Shown piece by piece: positions 5,899-10,376 of a DNA stretch of 10,376 bases (positions are counted from its first letter, which is position 1; every line of letters starts with the position of its first letter). Origin of the DNA: DATGQT01 sp033720695. GTDB taxonomy: Bacteria > Bacteroidota > Rhodothermia > Rhodothermales > Rubricoccaceae. The stretch covers positions 1-10,376 of the forward strand of contig JAWWCA010000129.1 in the NCBI GenBank assembly GCA_033720695.1. The letters are read 5' to 3'. A program made the position numbers and the translations under genes. Under the pieces are notes generated by a model. It did no database searches and was not told the origin of the DNA. It saw only the letters and a program-made list of their open reading frames with translations.

Positions 5899-6765
5899 CT
5901 ACCGAGCCTCGTGGAGCTGAACGACGCCGATGAGGTCGTCCCCGCCGTATCCCTGGCGGTCGGCCTCCGCGAACGCCGCGTGCGCAGCCGCGACGACGCC
6001 CGCCGCGACGCCCGCCTCGCTCGCCGTGGCCGCGGCGTAGCGCAGGTCTTTCGCGACGAGGTGGATGGGGAAGTTGGGTGCGAACGCGCGCGTCGTCATT
6101 CCCGTCGCCACGCGCCGGGCGGCAGGGCTCGCCGTCGGCAGGGCGTTGAGGACCTCCACGGCCTCGGCGGGCGCGATGCCGTGGCGGGCGAGCGTGGGGA
6201 TCAACTCGGCGAGGGCCGCCGTCTGCACGGCGAAGAGGGCGTTCACCGCCAGCTTCATCGCCGCCCCTGCGCCGGTCGGGCCGACGAGGTGGACGGCCTG
6301 CCCGAGCACGCGGAGCACGCCCTCGACCCGGGCCAGCGCCGCTGCGTCGCCGCCGACGAGGTGGACGAGCGCGCCGGCCTCGGCCTGGGGCCGCGAGCCG
6401 AGCACGGGCGCGTCGAGGAACGCGGCCCCTCGCTCGGCGACGGCCTCGCCCAAGGCCCGCGCCCACCCCGGGGTGACCGTGCTCGACTCGACGGCGACGG
6501 TGCTCTCGCGGAGGCTGTGGAGCGCACCATCGTCGGCCAGCCACACGGCGCGGGAGGCCTCGTCGTCGCGGACGATGGCGACGACGACATCGGCCTGCTC
6601 GGCCGCCGCGCGGGGCGAGTCGGCGACCGTGGCGCCGCGGTCGCGGAGGGGCGCGGCCCGCTCGGGCGTGCGGTTGTAGACGATGACGGGGTGGCCGGCG
6701 TCGAGCAGACGGGCGGCCATGCGGGCGCCCATCGCGCCGAGGCCGAGGAAGGCGACGGGTTGCAT
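5899..6765 (-). CDS. NAD(P)-dependent oxidoreductase, beta-hydroxyacid dehydrogenase (3-HIBADH-like) family
   Basis: The protein has 288 residues, the normal length for this family, whose members reduce or oxidise small beta-hydroxyacids or related carbonyl compounds in the cytoplasm. The N-terminal Rossmann fold shows GLGAMG (8-13) and the NRT motif at 31-33; Asn-Arg after the second strand usually indicates NADP(H) preference. The catalytic lysine is K171 in the GPTGAGAAMKLAVNAL block (162-177), with N175 one turn later, and the C-terminal KDLRYA (239-244) is also conserved. The substrate loop reads DAPVLGS (118-124) rather than the usual DAPVSGG. The serine that commonly contacts the substrate carboxylate is thus leucine, so activity on 3-hydroxyisobutyrate itself should not be assumed; a semialdehyde-, imine- or glyoxylate-type substrate is possible. 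The ATG at 6763-6765 begins directly at the Rossmann strand. It lies 116 bases after the Crp-type gene, with a palindrome in between. Confidence 0.88.
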   Translation of the reverse strand: MQPVAFLGLGAMGARMAARLLDAGHPVIVYNRTPERAAPLRDRGATVADSPRAAAEQADVVVAIVRDDEASRAVWLADDGALHSLRESTVAVESSTVTPGWARALGEAVAERGAAFLDAPVLGSRPQAEAGALVHLVGGDAAALARVEGVLRVLGQAVHLVGPTGAGAAMKLAVNALFAVQTAALAELIPTLARHGIAPAEAVEVLNALPTASPAARRVATGMTTRAFAPNFPIHLVAKDLRYAAATASEAGVAAGVVAAAHAAFAEADRQGYGGDDLIGVVQLHEAR

Positions 6766-6863
6766 GGGGAGAGGGGTCCGGGGAACGGGAACAGAGGACG
6801 CCGACCCGGTGAGGGGCCGAGGACACGAAGCTGCGCCCCCGCGGCCGGTGCGCGCCTTAACCT

Positions 6864-6876
6864 GGGTTCAGAACCC
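6864..6876. promoter_or_regulatory. 13-bp palindrome between the regulator and dehydrogenase genes, possible operator
   Basis: GGGTTC-A-GAACCC is a perfect 6+6 palindrome with one central base. It overlaps a second short inverted repeat, AACC-TG-GGTT (6859-6868). It begins 6 bases after the stop of the Crp-type regulator and lies about 100 bases upstream of the dehydrogenase start. It could be an operator or, less likely, part of a terminator, since no T tract follows on the minus strand. Confidence 0.4.
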
Positions 6877-6881
6877 CGCCG

Positions 6882-7475
6882 CTACGCGGTGGCCTCGGCC
6901 AACTCGCGCCGCACGCGCGAGAGGTGGACGTCGGTGACGCCGAGGAGCGAGGCGATGTGGTAGAGCGGGACGCGCTGGACGAGCCGTGGGTGCTGCGCCA
7001 CGAAGTCGAGGTACCGCTCCCGCGCGCTCTGGAGCAAGAGCGAGCGCGTGCGCAGCTCTTTCCGCGTGAGGATGAGCTCGGCCAGCTTGCGGCCCAGCCG
7101 CTCGAAGGCCGGGTCCGCCTCCATGAGCGCGACGAAGTCGGTGTAGGGCGTCGCGAGCACCGTCGTGGGCTCCAGCGCCTGCACGCCGTAGAGGAGGGGG
7201 AGGCCGAGGTTGGCGGCCGCGAGCGCCCCCGCGAACTCGCCCTCGGCCACGAACGCCTTGTTGGACTCCCGCCCGTCGTCGGCGGGGTAGTAGAAGCGGA
7301 GGAGGCCACGGGCCACGAAGAGCACGTCGTGGTCGGTCGCGCCCGGCAGGACGAGGTGCGCCTGCGCTTCCACCTCGCGAATGGCGAAGGCGTCGGCGAG
7401 GGTCCGCTGCTGCGCCTCGTCGAGGGGCGTCCAGCGCTCAGCCGCGTGGATCAGGGCACGGTGGGGGTCGGTCAT
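6882..7475 (-). CDS. Crp/Fnr family transcriptional regulator
   Basis: The 197-residue protein has a cyclic-nucleotide-binding-like beta barrel (about 20-115; VLFVARGLLRFYYPADDGRE, then FVAEGEFAGALAAANLG), a long dimerisation helix (about 115-150) and a C-terminal winged helix-turn-helix. The recognition part is HIASLLGVTDVHLSRVRREL (173-192), a form common among Bacteroidota Crp-like proteins. The phosphate-binding cassette of true cAMP receptors (Gly-Glu...Arg-Ser/Thr-Ala) is not recognisable, the region reading GEFAGALAAAN, so the ligand is probably not cAMP. There is no Fnr-type cysteine cluster. The ATG at 7473-7475 overlaps the stop of the membrane-protein gene as ATGA, which fixes the start and implies co-translation. 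The longer frame upstream is a shadow of that gene. Likely targets include its own operon or the adjacent dehydrogenase gene, by inference from position only. Confidence 0.88.
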   Translation of the reverse strand: MTDPHRALIHAAERWTPLDEAQQRTLADAFAIREVEAQAHLVLPGATDHDVLFVARGLLRFYYPADDGRESNKAFVAEGEFAGALAAANLGLPLLYGVQALEPTTVLATPYTDFVALMEADPAFERLGRKLAELILTRKELRTRSLLLQSARERYLDFVAQHPRLVQRVPLYHIASLLGVTDVHLSRVRRELAEATA

Positions 7476-7915
7476 CGGGCAGGAGGGTCGGGCGCTCGGG
7501 AAACGTCGCCGCCGACCGCGGGGCTCCGGTCCGGCGCGTCGAAGGGGCCGCGGAAGAGGAGGAAGCCGTAGGCCGCCGCCAACGTGGCCATCAGGGCGGC
7601 GAGCGCCCAGAGGCCGGGCACCGCGTCGCCGTCGAGCAGCGCCCGCACGAGGGAGGCTGCCCCGACGAAGTAGAGGACCCCGTTCGCGACGACGACGGGC
7701 CGGCCGTAGACGCCCCCGAGGATCGCGTTGCGCTGGAGCCCGTTGAGCGCGGCCACGCCCAGCCACGCCGCCGCGAGGAGCTGCCCGAGCCAGGACGCCT
7801 CCGGCGGGACGCCCGGCGCGAGGGCGGGAAGGACCCCGTCGGGCAGGAACAGGAGGACGAGCCCGCCGGCGAGGAGGACGGCCGCGCTCACACGCGTGAC
7901 GAGGGAGGAGACCAT
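7472..7915 (-). CDS. Four-TM membrane protein of unknown function
   Basis: The 147-residue protein is dominated by four hydrophobic segments at roughly 7-27, 43-60, 72-93 and 101-121. Small loops (LPDGVLPALAPGVPPEASW; LNGLQRNAILGGVYGRP) separate them, and a polar Pro/Asp-rich C-terminal tail of about 25 residues ends the protein. I do not recognise a named domain. The third loop, with GxxxGRPVVVAN, resembles conserved loops of small uncharacterised membrane proteins, but that is only an impression. It starts 10 bases after the DUF3500 lipoprotein gene and its stop overlaps the Crp-type regulator start, so it is the middle gene of a tight three-gene unit. A link to the regulator, for example as a sensor or transported-ligand partner, is speculation from that overlap. 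Confidence 0.78.
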   Translation of the reverse strand: MVSSLVTRVSAAVLLAGGLVLLFLPDGVLPALAPGVPPEASWLGQLLAAAWLGVAALNGLQRNAILGGVYGRPVVVANGVLYFVGAASLVRALLDGDAVPGLWALAALMATLAAAYGFLLFRGPFDAPDRSPAVGGDVSRAPDPPAR

Positions 7916-7925
7916 GCGAGCGGGC

Positions 7926-9005
7926 TCAGTGCGCGTTCGTCTCGTAGTGCCGGCGCAGGAGGTCCTCGCCGAAGTCGCCGCGCGGGTCGCGGACGACCGC
8001 GTGGACGTGGTTCGCGCCCCCCTGCACGTTGTCGTACTCGATGAGGAGGGCGGGGGCGTGGACGCGGTAGTAGTGCCCCTCCCCCGGTGCGTCGCCGCCG
8101 GCCCAGGCGAAGAAGAGGCGCTCGGGGGGCGTGGCGCGGACCTCGGCGCGCCAGCGCTCGACGAGGGCGTCCTCCGGGGCCTCGAGGTAGACGGCGACGA
8201 GGGCGTCGAGGAGGGCGCGCTGGGGCTCGGTCATGGCCGAGGCGGGGAGCCCCTCGAAACCGTCGAGGCGCACCTTCCGGTCGGTCCCGGTGAGGATGTC
8301 GCGCGGAGCGCGAGCGCTGAGGAGGGCCCGCGCGCGCTGGTCGGCGTCGAGGGCGAGGAAGAGCCGTCGGCCGAGGTCCTCCTCGTCGGCGAGGAGGCGC
8401 CAGCCGGCGCGGGGCCCGGAGGGCACCTCGGCGGGGTTGGCCCCGAAGAAGGCCGGCGTCGTCGCCACGACGGCGTCGGTGACCGAGGTGTAGTTGAGCG
8501 AGAGGTGGTGCCCCTCGAAGCGCCACCCCCAGGGCCGGTCGGCGCCGGGCGTGCCGAAGACGGTGACGTAGTAGCGCCCGGCGTCGCGGAACATCGGGTT
8601 GCCGGTGAGGGCGCCGAGGATATCCTCCAACTCGATCACCCCGACCGCCTTCTCGTAGCCCTCCGCAGACAGGGCGGTCCGCAGGAGGGCGTGGAGCGCC
8701 TCGCGCTGCGGGGCCGCGAGGTCGCCGAGGGCGAGGCCCTGCCGCTCGCCCGGGAGGTACGTCCAGGTCTGGCGCTCGGCGCTGTCGAACGGCTGCTGCA
8801 CCTGCGTCCGCTGCGCCGCGTCCAGCGTGCGGAGGAACGCCGCCGCCGCCTCGGCCAGCCCGTCGGCTCCGGCGTCGGAGGGGTCGGCGACCGCGATGGG
8901 CGTCGGTGGGGCGTCCGGCTCGGCGGGGGCGTCCGGGTGGCAGCCGAGCGGCAGCGCCGCCCAGACGGCGAGGCCGAGGAGGGAAGGCCGGAGGGGGAGG
9001 CGCAT
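7926..9005 (-). CDS. DUF3500 domain lipoprotein
   Basis: The 359-residue protein has a lipoprotein signal peptide: a basic start (MRLPLRPSLL), a hydrophobic core and the lipobox LPLGC with C22 as the lipidated residue, followed by an Ala/Pro/Asp linker to about residue 48. The rest is a DUF3500 domain. Recognisable blocks are QPFDSAERQTWTYLPGERQG (71-90), YEKAVGVIELEDIL (117-130), YYVTVFGTP then WGWRFEGHHLSLNYT (159-173), TPAFFGANPAEV (183-194), HYYRVHAPALLIEYDN (311-326) and ANHVHAVVRDPRGDFGEDLL (331-350). The family has no proven function that I know of. Its conserved His, Asp and Glu residues (GHH, EYDN, NHVH) look like a metal or catalytic site. The ATG at 9003-9005 is preferred over an in-frame start at 9057-9059, which would place 18 non-hydrophobic residues before the signal peptide and overlap the acetyltransferase gene. 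Confidence 0.9.
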   Translation of the reverse strand: MRLPLRPSLLGLAVWAALPLGCHPDAPAEPDAPPTPIAVADPSDAGADGLAEAAAAFLRTLDAAQRTQVQQPFDSAERQTWTYLPGERQGLALGDLAAPQREALHALLRTALSAEGYEKAVGVIELEDILGALTGNPMFRDAGRYYVTVFGTPGADRPWGWRFEGHHLSLNYTSVTDAVVATTPAFFGANPAEVPSGPRAGWRLLADEEDLGRRLFLALDADQRARALLSARAPRDILTGTDRKVRLDGFEGLPASAMTEPQRALLDALVAVYLEAPEDALVERWRAEVRATPPERLFFAWAGGDAPGEGHYYRVHAPALLIEYDNVQGGANHVHAVVRDPRGDFGEDLLRRHYETNAH

Positions 9006-9033
9006 CGCGGGTGTCGGTGGGGAGGAGTGCAGG

Positions 9034-9534
9034 CTACGCGTTTCGCACGCCGCCGTCAACGCCGCCCGCCTCGCCCGCGACGCGGACGACGTGGTGCCGC
9101 TCGAACCGCACCCCGCGCCGCTCGATCCTCTCGACGTGGGACCGCGTGAACCCGGCCCGCTCGAAGAGGGGGAGGCTGAACAGGCTCGCCTCGGCGTAGA
9201 GCCGACCCAGCCCCAGCGTCTCGGCCCGCGCGAGCACGGCGTCGAGGAGGGCCGAGCCGACGCCCCGGCGCATCCGGTCGGGGCGCACGTAGAGCGCCGT
9301 CACGTGCCCGTCGGGCGCCAGCCCCGCGAAGCCGATGGGGCCGGTCTCGTCCTCGGCCACGAACGTGTCGTGGCGGAGCAGGCGGTGCCAGAGGGCGCGG
9401 GGATGGTCGGCGGCGGCGGCCCAGGCCTCCACCTGGGGAGGGCTGTAGCGTGCCGGCCCGGCGGCGCGAACCGCGTCGGCGAACAGGGCGGCGAGGGCAG
9501 GGGCGTCGTCGGGCCGGGCCGCGCGGAGGTGCAT
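9034..9534 (-). CDS. GNAT family N-acetyltransferase
   Basis: This 166-residue single-domain GNAT protein would transfer an acetyl group from acetyl-CoA to an amine; the acceptor cannot be told. The N-terminus (MHLRAARPDDAPALAALFAD) is the usual first strand and helix. The acetyl-CoA pyrophosphate loop lies in HVTALYVRPDRMRRGVGSALL (77-97). The usual Q/R-x-x-G-x-G/A motif is present as M-R-R-G-V-G, with methionine at the first position. Motif B appears at 110-130 (GRLYAEASLFSLPLFERAGF), a form typical of the YafP-like subgroup. The C-terminal 15 residues are Gly/Val-rich and not conserved. The ATG at 9532-9534 begins right at the first strand. It lies 19 bases after the upstream two-TM gene and 28 bases before the DUF3500 gene, so co-transcription is likely. 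Confidence 0.88.
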   Translation of the reverse strand: MHLRAARPDDAPALAALFADAVRAAGPARYSPPQVEAWAAAADHPRALWHRLLRHDTFVAEDETGPIGFAGLAPDGHVTALYVRPDRMRRGVGSALLDAVLARAETLGLGRLYAEASLFSLPLFERAGFTRSHVERIERRGVRFERHHVVRVAGEAGGVDGGVRNA

Positions 9535-9553
9535 GGCGGGGAGGGGCGCGGCG

Positions 9554-10376
9554 CTACTCGCGCGAGCGCCGGGGCACGGGCGCGGCGTCGGCGGCGCGGT
9601 CCGCGCTGGCGGCGGCCCCGAGGTCGAGGCGCGGCTGCGCCTGGGGCAACGCGGCCGGCGGGCGCTGGGCGGCCGCGACGCGCTCGGAGGCGCGGGCCGC
9701 GAGCGCCTCGAACTGCCGCTCGCGCTCCTGCGCCCACGACGGGAGCCGGACCGCGGCGTAGCTGAAGAACGCGAGCCCCGCGAGGACGAGGACGGCGGGG
9801 ATCCAGAACGGCGGCTCCTCGCCCGAGCCCGCCATCAGCCCGTAGAGGGCGAAGAAGACCAGGCCGCCGATCAGGTTGACGAGGCCGCCCACCATCCCTG
9901 ACTGCGCGCTCCCGTTGAGGGTCTTCATCCGGAGGCGGTGGGCGCCCTCGACGGGCTCGGCGAGGACCTGGAGGTTCCCGTTCGTCCACTGCCGGAGGGA
10001 GCCGTCCTGGCGGAGCCGGCCGCGGGCGCCGAAGGTGTCGCGGAGGTCGACGACGAGGCGCTCCCAGTCGCCGTCCGAGAGGGGGCCGGGGAGGACGACG
10101 GTGCGGGACACGCCGAGGGGCAGGCCGAGGATCGTCTTGCGCGGGGCGGCCCGGCCCCGGTGGTCCACGGCGCGGGCGGCGCGGGCCACGAACTCCGGCG
10201 CGATGCCCACGGCGGCGCCCACCTCCTGCAGTTCGGCGAGCGTGAGCCCCTCGTCGCGGCCGGGGGCGCGCGCCCCCGCCTGGGCCGCCGCGGCCGGCGC
10301 GCAGCTAGCGGCGGTCGCGGGGGCGTGGGAGCGGCGGGGGGCGGGCAGGGCGGGGGGGGCGGGGTCCGCGGCCAAC
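9554..10376 (-). CDS. Two-TM protein of unknown function, 5' end not in the window
   Basis: The frame is open to the right edge, so about 273 residues are seen and the start lies outside or is unclear; the TTG at 10373-10375 is not convincing. Visible parts: a helical block at about 40-70 (RDEGLTLAELQEVGAAVGIA, then PEFVARAARAVD), a polar alpha/beta stretch at 80-155 containing LPLGVSRTVVLPGPLSDGDW and RLRMKTLNGSAQSG, two membrane segments at about 161-183 and 189-209, and an Ala/Arg/Pro-rich tail. The LTLAELQEVG..VGI segment resembles the N-terminal helix of uncharacterised membrane proteins in Rhodothermota and Gemmatimonadota that also carry a late two-TM hairpin; this is from memory and not tested. 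The first 38 residues are low-complexity (Ala/Pro), encoded by G/C runs including eight Gs at 10352-10359. A frame error there, or simply a disordered start, are both possible. It is the first visible gene of the minus-strand run. Confidence 0.7.
   Translation of the reverse strand, partial: LAADPAPPALPAPRRSHAPATAASCAPAAAAQAGARAPGRDEGLTLAELQEVGAAVGIAPEFVARAARAVDHRGRAAPRKTILGLPLGVSRTVVLPGPLSDGDWERLVVDLRDTFGARGRLRQDGSLRQWTNGNLQVLAEPVEGAHRLRMKTLNGSAQSGMVGGLVNLIGGLVFFALYGLMAGSGEEPPFWIPAVLVLAGLAFFSYAAVRLPSWAQERERQFEALAARASERVAAAQRPPAALPQAQPRLDLGAAASADRAADAAPVPRRSRE

Noticed and set aside
5072..6826. A single 584-residue minus-strand protein covering the PH domain and the dehydrogenase region
   Set aside because: Only its last 156 residues show real protein features. 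The upstream part is an Arg/Pro-rich out-of-frame reading of the dehydrogenase gene.
7728..9149. 473-residue plus-strand frame opposite the DUF3500 and four-TM genes
   Set aside because: The composition is Gly/Glu/Arg/Val-rich and matches no family, while the opposite strand encodes a clear DUF3500 lipoprotein.

Overview
The window is GC-rich bacterial DNA (about 80% GC in a 60-base sample of the phosphodiesterase gene). It most likely comes from a Rhodothermota/Bacteroidota-type organism, for example the Rubricoccaceae-like marine lineages. The reasons are the type IX secretion (T9SS) C-terminal sorting domain on a large secreted protein, the adenosylcobalamin-dependent ribonucleotide reductase with a C-terminal zinc ribbon, the Bacteroidota-style Crp/Fnr regulator, and start codons mostly without clear Shine-Dalgarno sequences. 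The taxonomic placement is an inference from protein style, not from a marker gene.

Layout from left to right. Positions 1-558 (+) hold the 3' end of a B12-dependent ribonucleotide reductase, followed by a good intrinsic terminator. Positions 559-899 have no gene; they hold that terminator and three copies of a REP/MITE-like repeat, two of which form an inverted pair. Immediately after comes a small single-domain GIY-YIG nuclease gene (900-1187, +) of clearly lower GC. Positions 1323-3572 (-) encode a 749-residue secreted protein with two similar propeller-like halves and a T9SS tail, with its own terminator at 1261-1299. Divergent from it is a membrane-anchored nucleotide pyrophosphatase/phosphodiesterase (3770-5059, +).

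Everything from 5072 to the right edge is on the minus strand. Read in transcription order from the right edge, it is: a two-TM protein of unknown function (5' end not in the window), a GNAT acetyltransferase, a DUF3500 lipoprotein, a four-TM membrane protein, a Crp/Fnr-type regulator, a beta-hydroxyacid dehydrogenase family oxidoreductase, a small coiled-coil/TM protein, and a bacterial PH-domain membrane protein. Spacing is tight: 19, 28, 10, -4, 116, 117 and -4 nt. This suggests one operon from the right edge through the Crp gene, a dehydrogenase unit after a 116-nt gap containing a palindrome, and a coupled coiled-coil/PH pair.

Most genes are recognisable families. The parts that most deserve a second look are the repeat/GIY-YIG island, the conserved-looking DUF3500 lipoprotein / membrane protein / regulator cassette, and the palindrome between the regulator and the dehydrogenase. 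I did not see an rRNA, tRNA, CRISPR array, transposase, prophage or recognisable defence system.
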